In this document: piece after piece, positions 1 through 8,400 of the stretch
Layout: each line of letters begins with the position of its first letter
Numbering within the stretch: position 1 is the stretch's first letter
Assembly (NCBI RefSeq): GCF_018617395.1
Contig: NZ_JACSKC010000001.1
Span: 62,001 to 126,000, forward strand
Reading direction: 5' to 3'
Length of the DNA: 64,000 nucleotides
Source of the DNA: Exiguobacterium sp. s48
GTDB taxonomy: Bacteria; Bacillota; Bacilli; Exiguobacteriales; Exiguobacteriaceae
Notes under the pieces: generated by a model
What the model was told of the DNA's origin: nothing
Seen by the model: the letters and a program-made list of their open reading frames with translations, nothing else
Database searches by the model: none
Made by a program: the position numbers and the translations under genes

Positions 1-42
1 ATACAGTATCGAGACAAAAGCAACGGTCAATCGAATTATCAT
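1..42 (-). CDS. Possible N-terminus of a divergent gene cut by the window edge
   Basis: An ATG at 42 opens a frame running off the window start, coding MIIRLTVAFVSILY. The hydrophobic run looks like the beginning of a membrane or exported protein. No strong Shine-Dalgarno is visible (only a weak purine stretch upstream), so this may be chance. It would be divergent from the RND gene. Confidence 0.22.
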   Translation of the reverse strand, partial: MIIRLTVAFVSILY

Positions 43-92
43 ACGCTTTTCAAAAACGTTTCCATGACAGCACATTGCAACACGCTTAAGGA

Positions 93-121
93 TTGAATTC
101 AATCATAAACCCCTCTATGAT
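93..121 (+). promoter_or_regulatory. Putative SigA promoter of the RND exporter gene
   Basis: TTGAAT (93-98), a 17-nt spacer and TATGAT (116-121) lie about 55 nt upstream of the chosen ATG at 176. Match to the SigA consensus is 4/6 and 5/6. Confidence 0.45.
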
Positions 122-175
122 GAAGAAGAGATATCATATGTGTATTTGCACATCTTCCGAAAGCGAGGGGTTTTT

Positions 176-3100
176 ATGTTTTTTGAAAAAATGATTGAGC
201 GAGGGAAACTGGTCATCGTGTTTCTTCTCGTCGCAGTCGTCGTGGGTGTGCTGACATTCTTCCAGCTCCCTAAACGTGAGATTCCGGAAACCGGGATCAA
301 TATCGTGCTCGTTCAAACACCTTATCCTGGTGCGACAGCAGAGACGGTGGAACGAAATGTTACCGGTGTATTAGAAGAAGAACTGCGTAGTCTAGAAGGG
401 GTAGAGAACGTGACGTCGATTTCGGCATCAGAGTTCTCGAACATCACGGTGGAGTACGCCGATGGAACCGATCAGGCAGAGTTCCAGGCGAACGTGCGTC
501 AAGCTTTGTCTGACGCGACACCTAAACTTCCAGAAAATGCGCTCGCGCCAACGGTCAACGATTCACTTGGCCAATTACCGGTCGCATCGTACTTATTGAC
601 AGCGGATGATCGTGATTCATTCGAGGATGTTCGAGCAGAGATCGAACAACTAGAATCGAAGCTTCTGCGAACAGACGGCGTGACAGGGGTCAACATCAAA
701 GGATTGCCAGAACAGGAGTATGTCGTGTCACTCGACTCTGAAGAGTTGAGCTCACGTCAGCTTGCCTTCCCTGATGTATTGACAGCCATTAACGAAGAAT
801 ACAAGACAACACCACTCGGTCGTCAATCGACTGAAGAGGGAATTTATCAACTAGCGATCGATAACTTGACGAATGTAGACGATATGGAACAAGTCATTGT
901 CGGTTCATTCAACGGGGAACCTGTTTTGCTTGCAGATGTTGGTACGGTCGAAGAGACAGCGAAAAGTGAAACCGATCTCGTTTCATTAGACGGAAAGCCG
1001 GCTGTTTCGATTACAGTTCCGATTGAATCGGGTCTGGATATTCCAACGATGCAAGATCGTGTCAACGAGGTAGTCGAAGATGGCCTTGGAGACTTAGAAG
1101 GTTTTGAACTTGTTCCGTATTATGAACAGGCAAAAGCGGTCGATGCAATCTTCTCGTCATTGACTCGTGAATTCATTGTCGCCATCATTGCGGTTATCGC
1201 CGTGACAACGATTGGACTCACGTTCTCTGGTTCACTCATCGTCAGTCTGGCAATTCCGTTGTCGTTCTTGATTGCTTTGATTCCATTACAGTTTACCGGA
1301 GTTGACTTGAACCAAATCTCGATTATCGGGGCAATCATCGCCTTAGGGATCTTGGTTGATGATGCAATTGTCGTCAACGATAACATCTTGCGACGGTATC
1401 GTAACGGAGACTCGGCCATGCTTGGAGCGGTACGAGGAACGAAAGAAGTGTGGGGCTCGATTGTCACGTCGACACTCGCGGTCGTCTTCGCCTTCCTTCC
1501 ACTCACTTTATTGTCAGGCGCAAACGGAAACTTCATTCGTGCCTTACCGACGGTTCTTGCGCTCTCCGTATTGGCCTCAATGGTCATCAGTTTGACGCTC
1601 GTACCGATTGCACAGTATCGTTTGAATCGTAAAGAAGTGAAAGTCTCAAAACGTGAACCGGGTTGGCTCGGTGGACCGCTCAACCGACTCAGTAATTTCT
1701 ATGCTGACCGTCTCTTACCGAGCGTCGCGAAGCGTCCATGGACGTTCGGGATTGTCGGGTTTGTTATCACGACTGCATTGTACGGTTTGATTTTACTCAC
1801 GCCGTTTGAGTTCTTCCCGGCGGCGAACCGCCCAGAAGTCGTGACGAGCGTGACCTTCCCCGTTCAAACCGATTTGGAAGAGACGGAGGCACGTCTTGAA
1901 GAAATTGAAGCGAGATTCAAAGAAGAAGAGGGTGTCGTGGAAACATCCGTCTTCGCCGGAGGAGGTCTCCCTGGTTTATTCACGGGTGGACTCGATCAAT
2001 CTGGTGAAAACACAGGACAAGTGGTCGTTCGTGTTGACAACGAATCAATCGATGCCATCGAATTGATTGATAAGTATACGAACGTGTTGCGTGAAGACTA
2101 TCCGGACGCCGAAATCTTCTTAGATACGCAACAACAAGGACCGCCGGCATCGGCACCTGTTGAGTTCACGATGCGCAGCGAAACGATTGATCAACTCGTG
2201 GCTGCACGTGACCAAGTGAAGGCCGACCTTGAAGAAATTGACGGGGCCATCGTCCTCGATAATATTAAAGAACCGTTCCAAACACTCACATACGAATTAA
2301 ATCGTGAAGAAATGGCACGGGCCGGCGTGACAGCTAAAACGATCAGTGACCAAATTCGTCTCGTCACAGACGGAGTTCCGATTGGGACATTTGATGACGG
2401 TGTGGAACAACGTGACGTGAAAATCGTCATTGATGCAGAGGCGAACCGTGAGGCACTCGCCCTTGACGAGATTTTGGTTCCTGTCGAAACAGAAGCAGGA
2501 CCTCCGGTTGCACCGCTCAGCACGTTTGTGGCGGAAACAAAAACGGAGCAAATTCAGCAGATTCCTCGTGAGAACGGGGAACGTTCGGTCACACTCCAAA
2601 TCTATGCGAGCGAAGGCATGGATGAAGAGACGTTTAAACAAGATGTCGAGAAGGTGTTGGATGATGCGAAGTCTGGACTAGAAGATGAAGGCATCACGTT
2701 CGATCAGTCCGGGGCGAGCGACACGCAGAACGAGTTCTTCTTAGAACTTGCGACATTGTTCGTCGTCGTCTTGTTCTTGATTTACTTGATCATCGCATTC
2801 CAGTTCAACTCACTCTCGTTGCCGTTACTTGTCTTGTTCACCATCTATCTCGCAATCGCTGGAGCGGTCGTTGGATTGTTCGTGACACAGACACCGTTCA
2901 GTTTCATGGCATCGATGGGGATGGTTTCACTCGCGGGAATCGTCGTTCGAAACGCGGTCGTCTTGTTCGAATTCATTGAACAGCGAATTCGCGACGGACT
3001 AGCGGTCACGACCGCCGTATACGAAGCAGGTCGAGCTCGGATTCGTCCGATTCTCTTGACGGCACTCACGGCAGTCGTTGCCCTCTTGCCTGTTGCATTG

Positions 3101-3244
3101 GGTGATGACCCGCTCTTTAAACCGCTTGCGATTGGAATCGTATCAGGAATCTTGTTCTCGACGGTTCTGACGCTAATCCTTGTGCCGGCATACTACTTGA
3201 TTTTGGCGAAACGTCGTCATAAGGACAAACCATTTACAGAATAA
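176..3244 (+). CDS. RND-family multidrug/surfactant exporter (SwrC/AcrB type)
   Basis: A 1022-residue inner-membrane proton-driven exporter of the AcrB/HAE1 superfamily; in Bacillus the nearest known relative is SwrC (YerP), which gives self-resistance to surfactin. The architecture is the usual duplicated one: a first membrane helix at about 12-30, a large outer loop to about 330, a helix bundle, a second outer loop (about 555-840) and a final bundle. The conserved paired aspartates of the proton relay are visible in the motif LGILVDDAIVVND. An in-frame ATG exists at 140, but ATG 176 has the Shine-Dalgarno GAGGGG six bases upstream and starts the canonical cytoplasmic leader MFFEKMIERGKL. 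It is monocistronic: own promoter, strong terminator. No membrane-fusion partner is adjacent, as is normal in Gram-positives. Substrate unknown. Confidence 0.9.
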   Translation: MFFEKMIERGKLVIVFLLVAVVVGVLTFFQLPKREIPETGINIVLVQTPYPGATAETVERNVTGVLEEELRSLEGVENVTSISASEFSNITVEYADGTDQAEFQANVRQALSDATPKLPENALAPTVNDSLGQLPVASYLLTADDRDSFEDVRAEIEQLESKLLRTDGVTGVNIKGLPEQEYVVSLDSEELSSRQLAFPDVLTAINEEYKTTPLGRQSTEEGIYQLAIDNLTNVDDMEQVIVGSFNGEPVLLADVGTVEETAKSETDLVSLDGKPAVSITVPIESGLDIPTMQDRVNEVVEDGLGDLEGFELVPYYEQAKAVDAIFSSLTREFIVAIIAVIAVTTIGLTFSGSLIVSLAIPLSFLIALIPLQFTGVDLNQISIIGAIIALGILVDDAIVVNDNILRRYRNGDSAMLGAVRGTKEVWGSIVTSTLAVVFAFLPLTLLSGANGNFIRALPTVLALSVLASMVISLTLVPIAQYRLNRKEVKVSKREPGWLGGPLNRLSNFYADRLLPSVAKRPWTFGIVGFVITTALYGLILLTPFEFFPAANRPEVVTSVTFPVQTDLEETEARLEEIEARFKEEEGVVETSVFAGGGLPGLFTGGLDQSGENTGQVVVRVDNESIDAIELIDKYTNVLREDYPDAEIFLDTQQQGPPASAPVEFTMRSETIDQLVAARDQVKADLEEIDGAIVLDNIKEPFQTLTYELNREEMARAGVTAKTISDQIRLVTDGVPIGTFDDGVEQRDVKIVIDAEANREALALDEILVPVETEAGPPVAPLSTFVAETKTEQIQQIPRENGERSVTLQIYASEGMDEETFKQDVEKVLDDAKSGLEDEGITFDQSGASDTQNEFFLELATLFVVVLFLIYLIIAFQFNSLSLPLLVLFTIYLAIAGAVVGLFVTQTPFSFMASMGMVSLAGIVVRNAVVLFEFIEQRIRDGLAVTTAVYEAGRARIRPILLTALTAVVALLPVALGDDPLFKPLAIGIVSGILFSTVLTLILVPAYYLILAKRRHKDKPFTE

Positions 3245-3251
3245 TGAAGAG

Positions 3252-3289
3252 TGAAGATGTGACGCCTAAATGGTGTCACATCTTTTTTT
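3252..3289 (+). terminator. Rho-independent terminator of the RND gene
   Basis: AAGATGTGAC pairs with GTCACATCTT around a short loop and is followed by a run of T. Confidence 0.85.
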
Positions 3290-3372
3290 GAACCATTTGT
3301 CACATGTTTTGTGGGATGTTGTATGGGTATAATTAGAAGAGAGGTTTTGAACAGTATGGGAGGGAATTGAAG

Positions 3373-3783
3373 ATGAACGATTCATATACTTGGCTCAATC
3401 GCCGGAAAGTACGCCCTGCATATAGTGTGACCGGGAGCCGCTCGTGGTCGAGTGAGCGTGTCGTTCGACCAGATCGTGCTCGAGGGAAAATGGTACGCGA
3501 TGTGAAGCGTGTACGTCGACCATATGTGGACGAATACGGCAATCGACGTTGGACGACGGGTCGTGTCGTCGTCACAGACGCATCACGCAAGGCACGTGCT
3601 CATGGACATGGTGATTCCGCCGTACAACTTGAGTTCTCAACGCCAACGCCATATGAGCGTGTGAAAGAGATGATTCCAACGAAACGAGTGCTCGTTCCAG
3701 TCGTTGCTGGACTTGCGGTGGTCGGTGGGATTGCCGGCGTCGCCTATGCACTTCGTAAAAAGAAACGAAATAAGAAGAACTAA
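3373..3783 (+). CDS. Small basic protein with C-terminal membrane helix, function unknown
   Basis: A 136-residue protein that I do not recognise. The first ~100 residues are very rich in Arg, Val and Lys and look like repeated polar segments without a known motif; the C-terminus has one hydrophobic helix (about residues 107-126, containing VAGLAVVGGIAGVAYA) followed by a Lys/Arg/Asn tail, so it may be a membrane-anchored protein. TTG 3367 is also in frame, but ATG 3373 sits 8 bases after GGGAGGG and is preferred. It is transcribed alone and its stop codon abuts the first copy of the hairpin discussed at 3785. Codon use resembles the neighbours, so it is likely a real gene. Confidence 0.7.
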   Translation: MNDSYTWLNRRKVRPAYSVTGSRSWSSERVVRPDRARGKMVRDVKRVRRPYVDEYGNRRWTTGRVVVTDASRKARAHGHGDSAVQLEFSTPTPYERVKEMIPTKRVLVPVVAGLAVVGGIAGVAYALRKKKRNKKN

Positions 3784-3784
3784 T

Positions 3785-3812
3785 AAAAAAATCGCCGAAA
3801 ATTCGGCGATTT
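3785..3812 (+). terminator. Hairpin after the small basic protein; first copy of a duplicated terminator
   Basis: The palindrome ATCGCCGAAAATTCGGCGAT follows an A-run, but here the T-run downstream is only three bases long, so termination on + is probably weak. The same hairpin recurs at 4399-4426 with a longer T-run. Confidence 0.6.
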
Positions 3813-3851
3813 CAGCTTGTTGACAAATAACATGTTCGAACTCGTCCTTCC

Positions 3852-3949
3852 GGCGCCCACGCTTTCCGCAGGCAATCCCGGAGCCGCATCGCGACTCAAG
3901 TCGCTGCTGGGTCTCCGTCGGATTGCTTTCCTGCAGGAGTCGGGGCGCC
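3852..3949 (+). repeat. Palindromic intergenic repeat, copy 1
   Basis: A 98-nt GC-rich sequence that folds on itself: outer arms GGCGCCC/GGGCGCC, a bulged inner stem (GCAGGCAATCCCGGAG against CTCCGTCGGATTGC...CTGC) and an apical hairpin GCGAC-TCAA-GTCGC at 3891-3904. The core GGAGCCGCATCGCGACT and the segment GCTGGGTCTCC are shared, in inverted orientation, with copy 2 at 4258. It resembles the palindromic intergenic repeats scattered through Bacillales genomes, but I cannot name the family. Confidence 0.7.
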
Positions 3950-3965
3950 GTCGGGCGAGCAACGC

Positions 3966-4002
3966 AAACGGTCGTCACCTGGCGGCCGTTTGTCTTTTTT
4001 CT
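3966..4002 (+). terminator. Stem-loop with T-run inside the repeat-bounded segment
   Basis: AAACGGTCGT and GCGGCCGTTT form a ten-pair stem (with G-T pairs) around CACCTG, followed by TGTCTTTTTT. It looks like an intrinsic terminator on + although no gene reads into it except through the repeat at 3852. Confidence 0.45.
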
Positions 4003-4132
4003 AAGGCCACGACGGCCGAAGAAAATGCTCGATACTTACTTCGAATCGATGCATCAGGAGAAAGGGAAGGTAAACGCCGAGCCCGCCCGTCATCAATCCC
4101 GAGATCATCCGCCTCGAGCCGCCGTTCAACAT
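4001..4132 (-). CDS. Candidate 43-residue membrane peptide
   Basis: The frame starting at ATG 4132 codes a peptide with one apolar stretch (ISGLMTGGLGVYLPFLLM) and ends at TAG 4003-4001. Third-position base use looks coding, but its own ribosome site is poor. A good promoter element (TATAAT on minus, 4221-4216) and an AGGGG Shine-Dalgarno lie upstream in front of ATG 4184, which opens a different frame; a +1 shift near 4135 would join the two. It may be a tiny gene, a frameshifted relic or chance. Flanked by the inverted repeats. Confidence 0.25.
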   Translation of the reverse strand: MLNGGSRRMISGLMTGGLGVYLPFLLMHRFEVSIEHFLRPSWP

Positions 4133-4215
4133 CCGTTCCGTTCGTCAGACCGTGATTGATGGATCGTGTCGACTTGTTGATCATCAGCTCCGCCCCTGTG
4201 TGTTCTTCTCACACC

Positions 4216-4221
4216 ATTATA
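4216..4221 (-). promoter_or_regulatory. Perfect -10 element on the minus strand inside the repeat-bounded segment
   Basis: Reading on minus, TATAAT occurs here about 32 bases upstream of ATG 4184 with AGGGG eight bases before it. No convincing -35 is present at 16-18 nt spacing. Confidence 0.3.
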
Positions 4222-4257
4222 TGGGATGAAGGACAAAAGGTGACCAAGAACGGGCAG

Positions 4258-4347
4258 GCGAGACTCCTGAGGGAATAGCAAGCAAAGGGAGACCCAGCAG
4301 TGACGCAGTCGCGATGCGGCTCCCTGCTTGCCCCTAGGAAAGCGAGC
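4258..4347 (-). repeat. Palindromic intergenic repeat, copy 2 (inverted relative to copy 1)
   Basis: On minus this reads as a sequence closely related to 3852-3949, sharing the cores GGAGCCGCATCGCGACT and CTGCTGGGTCTCC and the same order of stems. Together the two copies form a long-range inverted repeat enclosing about 310 bp. Confidence 0.7.
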
Positions 4348-4398
4348 CGTGTCCGGATTGTGCGTAAGACCTATACTTTGTCTACAGTCTGTAATAAA

Positions 4399-4426
4399 AA
4401 ATCGCCGAAAATTCGGCGATTTTTTT
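4399..4426 (-). terminator. Bidirectional terminator, second copy of the duplicated hairpin
   Basis: The palindrome ATCGCCGAAAATTCGGCGAT is flanked by A and T runs on both sides and immediately follows the stop codon of the minus-strand gene that ends at 4425. Confidence 0.8.
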
Positions 4427-4814
4427 ATTTGAAGCGTTCAGCGAGAATGCGCTCGAGTTCACGTTGCCCGAGTTCACGCATTTCTGCCTCATTTTCTTCA
4501 TCGTATGCATCGTCCGAGAAGCGGCCGACAAATTCGACTTTGCCATTACCGAGTTCACGGAATACTAAGTTTTTGCGATCGTTGTAAAAGACGACACGGT
4601 ATTCACGACCGTTTTCATGGTCGTAGTTGAAGACGCCTTTGATGTGGTCCATATTCTTTTCTTCTGGCTGGTCCTCATCATCGTCCTCATCTTCTTCTGC
4701 TTCAGCTGCTTCGTTTGCTTCATCAAGCGCGTCGGCGAGGACTACCGTTTCTTCTTTTTCTTCCGTTTCCTCTTCTTCAGATGAAACGACTTCTTTTTTT
4801 TCTTCTTCTGTCAT
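4425..4814 (-). CDS. Acidic small protein of unknown function
   Basis: A 129-residue protein. The first ~55 residues are almost entirely Glu, Asp, Ala, Thr and Val (low-complexity, strongly acidic and probably unfolded); residues ~56-95 form a compact segment containing YRVVFYNDRKNLVFRELGNGK that looks like beta strands; the tail is charged and helical. No signal peptide. ATG 4814 follows a perfect AAGGAGG eight bases upstream, so the start is secure. I do not recognise the family. The acidic tail plus small folded part could serve protein-protein contact, but that is speculation. It is convergent with the gene at 3373 across the repeat segment, and lies head-to-tail with the haemoglobin gene upstream. 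Confidence 0.75.
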   Translation of the reverse strand: MTEEEKKEVVSSEEEETEEKEETVVLADALDEANEAAEAEEDEDDDEDQPEEKNMDHIKGVFNYDHENGREYRVVFYNDRKNLVFRELGNGKVEFVGRFSDDAYDEENEAEMRELGQRELERILAERFK

Positions 4815-4869
4815 GTGAAACGACCTCCTTTACTTACTTTCCTATCATACCCACTTTTTATAGTTGTGA

Positions 4870-5250
4870 CTACTCAAAATGATGCGAGCAAACACGGACA
4901 ACGTTCGAAGATGACATAATCAATCGTTGAAACAGCTGACGTTTGATGGACTCTGGAGCATCCACCGTCTTGAGCGCTTGCTCCATACACCCGAGCCAAT
5001 GACCTGCGTGTGTTTCAGAAATCGGATGTTCATGATGAATCATCGCTAAGTTTCCGCCACCGCGACGTTCTGAATATAGTTTTGGACCACCGAGCAACTG
5101 TGTTAAAAATTCAAATTGATGCTGTTTCACTCGATCTTTGTCTTCCGGAAATAACGGAAGTAAAATCGGATCGGTATAGACGAGGTCATAAAATGCGTCA
5201 ACGAGTTGTTGCACGCCACGTTCGCCTCCGAATTGTTCATATGCACTCAC
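4870..5250 (-). CDS. yjbI: Truncated haemoglobin (group II, YjbI-like)
   Basis: A 126-residue 2-on-2 globin, cytoplasmic, that binds haem and O2/NO; Bacillus YjbI is the close known relative. The features visible are the N-terminal YEQFGG, the PLFPED loop, the FLTQLLGGP segment leading to a tyrosine, and the proximal region HHEHPI with the following GHWLGCMEQAL helix. Start: GTG 5250, which sits eight bases after GGGGG; the ATG just upstream is out of frame. The Shine-Dalgarno AGGGGGAA (plus-strand 5256-5263) is fully complementary to the UUCCCCCU loop of the RNA at 25253, so it is a candidate target. In Bacillus yjbI neighbours yjbH; that gene is not here. Confidence 0.87.
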   Translation of the reverse strand: MSAYEQFGGERGVQQLVDAFYDLVYTDPILLPLFPEDKDRVKQHQFEFLTQLLGGPKLYSERRGGGNLAMIHHEHPISETHAGHWLGCMEQALKTVDAPESIKRQLFQRLIMSSSNVVRVCSHHFE

Positions 5251-5407
5251 ATGTATTCCCCCTCTTATGTTCAGTCTAATCGATTTTGAATGAAATTGGG
5301 AATGATGTAGGGTGTAACTTTTTTGGTTAAGGTATAGAGGAGGTTTCCCTCTACAAATGATTAGAGATGGTTCATAATGAAGAAAAAGGGAAGGAGTGTT
5401 CGCTAAA

Positions 5408-8400
5408 ATGACCGTAACCTTTCATGTAGGTCGCTCGGGAACGGGCAAAAGTGAGCGAATGATCCAAGAGGTGATTCGAGAACTGAAGCAAAATCCGAGT
5501 GGACCGACAATATATATTCTCGTTCCGGACCAGATGTCCTTTGAAATGGAGAAGAAAATGGCGTCGGTAGATGGTCTTCGCGGCTCGACACGCATCCAGG
5601 TTCTCTCGATGCGTCGACTCGCATTTTTGATGATGCGAGATGCGGGCGTTGCGACAGACCGATTCTTAGATCAGACCGGTACTCACCTATTATTGAGAAG
5701 AGTAGTCGAAATGAGTGAGGAGCGATTGACCCTCTTCCGTCGAACGATGAATCAGTTCGGGTTTTATGAAGAATTGAACCAATTAATTTCGATGTTGAAG
5801 CGAGGGCTTGTTGAACCGGAGCACTTGTTGCGGTTAAGTGAACAAGCGCAGCATCGGGCCTTGAAGTTGCAAGATCTATCCATCATCTATGAAGGATTTT
5901 TAAAAATGACAGAAGGCAAGTCGCTTCATGCCGAAGACTATTTCAACGTCATGTTGCAAATTTTGCCGGAAACCGACTTGACGGGTGTTCGGGTTTACGT
6001 GGACGGCTTTAATGAATTTTCAGAACAGGAATTGGCTGTTCTCGTCGCGCTCGCAGAAAAAGTCGATGTCGATCTGTTACTGACACTCGATCCGGTGTCG
6101 ATGTATCGTCTCGACCCATTATTTGGACCGACACAACGCACGCTCATGCGCTTGAAAGAATTGTTAACGGAACGACAGATCCCCTCGGAGAATCACGCGT
6201 ATGAAACTGTATATCGTCATACCCATCCGAGTCTTCAATATTTAGAGGCGACGTTTGATCAGCTGACGGCGGAACCGTATAGCGGGGCGGAGAACCGTGT
6301 CGATTTACATGCTGCTGTCGACCGAACTGTCGAAGTAGAGGCGGCCGTTCGAGAAATCATCCGACTCACTCGTGAAGAAGGATATCGTTACCGGGACATC
6401 GCGCTCATTTCACGATCGCTCGAAGAATATGGAGATTTGGCTTCTCAAGCGCTACAAAAGATGGGACTTCCATACTTTCTCGATGAACGGCAACCGATGC
6501 TTGACCATCCTCTCGTTGAATTATTGAAGGCCAGTATCGATATCGCCTTACGAGGTTATCGGGAAGAATCTGTCTTTCGAGCGCTAAAGACGGAGCTGGT
6601 CGTCCTCGACCCAACACATCGACGTACGTCCGTCGACCGTCTCGAAGCGTTCGTAATCGAACGAGGAATCAAACACTACCATTGGCACGATGAATGGCAA
6701 TTGCGTCGTCGAACGGGTGAAGAAGCAAGACTCACAAGTGAGGAGCTGGATACCGAGGCCGAATTGAACCGTTATCGGGAACGTGTCATTCACACATTTG
6801 ACCCGTTACTGTCGGATTTGAAGCAAGCGAAGACGATGCAAGCGTACACACATGCCATGTATGCTTTTTTAGAGCGTATCGGTGTATCCGATTGTCTGAC
6901 ACATTGGCGCGACGAGGCGATAGAAGAAGCAGAGCTACTCGAAGCTCGCGAACATACCCAGGTCTGGGATGCGGTCTTACATTTGCTTGAACAGTTAGAG
7001 GCAGCGGCTCCAGAAGAGACATTGTCAACGGATCTTTTCTTACAGATGATGGACACGGGTTTAGACAGCCTCCGCTACGCCTTGATTCCTCCATCACTCG
7101 ACCAATTGACGGTGACGGACTATGTGCGTGGGCGATTGATCGATAAGAAAGTCGTCTTCTTGCTCGGGGCGAATGAAGATCAAATTCCGCTTGTCACGAC
7201 ACAATCGAAACTCTTGACCGATCACGATTTAGATTTCATGCATGAGAATGGTCTTCGTGCCGGAAAGGCGACAGAACATCTGTTTGATGATGAAACGTAT
7301 TACTTATACAAAGCTGTGACAGCACCGAGTGATCGTCTCTATATCAGTTATGCTCTTGTAGACAGAACGGGGAAGGCAGTTCAACCAGCGCGCTTCATCG
7401 CGGATTTAAAAGCTCGACTTCACCAACATGTGATCAAGACGCATTTCGCAGAAGCGGGGGAACACCGACCACGAGAGCAATATGCATTCTTGACGAGCGT
7501 GAACCAGACGGCTGCGGTAACGGCACTTGAACTTCAACGTTTAAGTCGTCATTATCCGATTCAAGATATGTGGTTTGCTGTCTATAACGAATTGCTGAAA
7601 CTTCCAGAGGGACGGGAACGTTTGCAGTTGTTGACGAGTGCATTGTTCTATCAAAACATTCCAAAGTCACTAGACGACCAGGTCGCAAAATCCCTATATA
7701 CTCCATCGATTCGGGCAAGTGTCTCACGACTTGAGACGTTCCAAGCCTGTCCGTTCAAACATTTCGCAAGTTATGGATTGCGTCTGAAAGAACGTCGGTT
7801 GTATCGCCTTGAAGCACCGGATATCGGAAATCTCTATCATCGAACAATCGAACATATGTCCCAGACCGTGAAGATGGACGGCAAAGAATGGCGAGATGTG
7901 GCACCTGATGAATGTGCGAACTTAGCGGAACAGGCAGTTGAACTCGTAACACCCGAGATTCAGCATGCGATTTTGATGAGTTCGAATCGATACGCCTACC
8001 TCAAGAAAAAATTGACGGACGTCGTGAGTAAGACGGCAGAAGTGTTGATTGAACAATCAAAACGAGATGGCTTTGACCCGAAAGCGTTTGAACTGGCATT
8101 CGGAAGCGGTCAATTCCCTCCAGTGTCGTTCACACTATCGAATGGAGCAACGTGTGAATTGATTGGTCGGATCGACCGGGTCGACACCGCCATGGTCCAC
8201 GACCAACTGTACGTCCGAATCGTCGACTACAAATCGAGCAAGCGAGAAGTTGATTTTGCGGAAATTTATTACGGTCTGGCGATGCAGATGCTCATTTATT
8301 TGAAAGTATTGATTGAACAGGCAGAGGTATGGACGAAAGAAAATGTGGCACCGGCAGCGGCGCTTTATTTCCACGTTCACCGTCCACTCGTTCCACCGTC

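Larger units (their letters stand above)
3785..4423. repeat. Direct repeat of a ~32-bp terminator bracketing a gene-poor insertion-like segment
   Basis: The stretch from TAATAAAAAA through the palindrome to GATTT occurs at about 3781-3812 and again at about 4392-4423, with one A of length difference. In the first copy TAA is the stop codon of the upstream gene; the second copy ends next to the stop of the convergent gene at 4425. The simplest reading is one shared bidirectional terminator that was duplicated when the ~600-bp segment between arrived. The segment contains the inverted repeats at 3852 and 4258. Confidence 0.55.

Noticed and set aside
3817-4184. Several open frames on both strands between the duplicated terminators
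   Set aside because: They run through palindromic repeats, have no ribosome sites or family resemblance, and differ from the codon use of neighbours; only the small minus-strand candidate at 4001-4132 is kept, at low confidence.
3785-4423. Attachment sites of an integrative element (direct repeats)
   Set aside because: No integrase, transposase or cargo gene lies between them; a non-autonomous insertion or local duplication is simpler.
4627-4818. Ser-rich plus-strand frame opposite the acidic protein
   Set aside because: It is the complement of Glu/Asp codons of the real minus-strand gene, which has a perfect Shine-Dalgarno.
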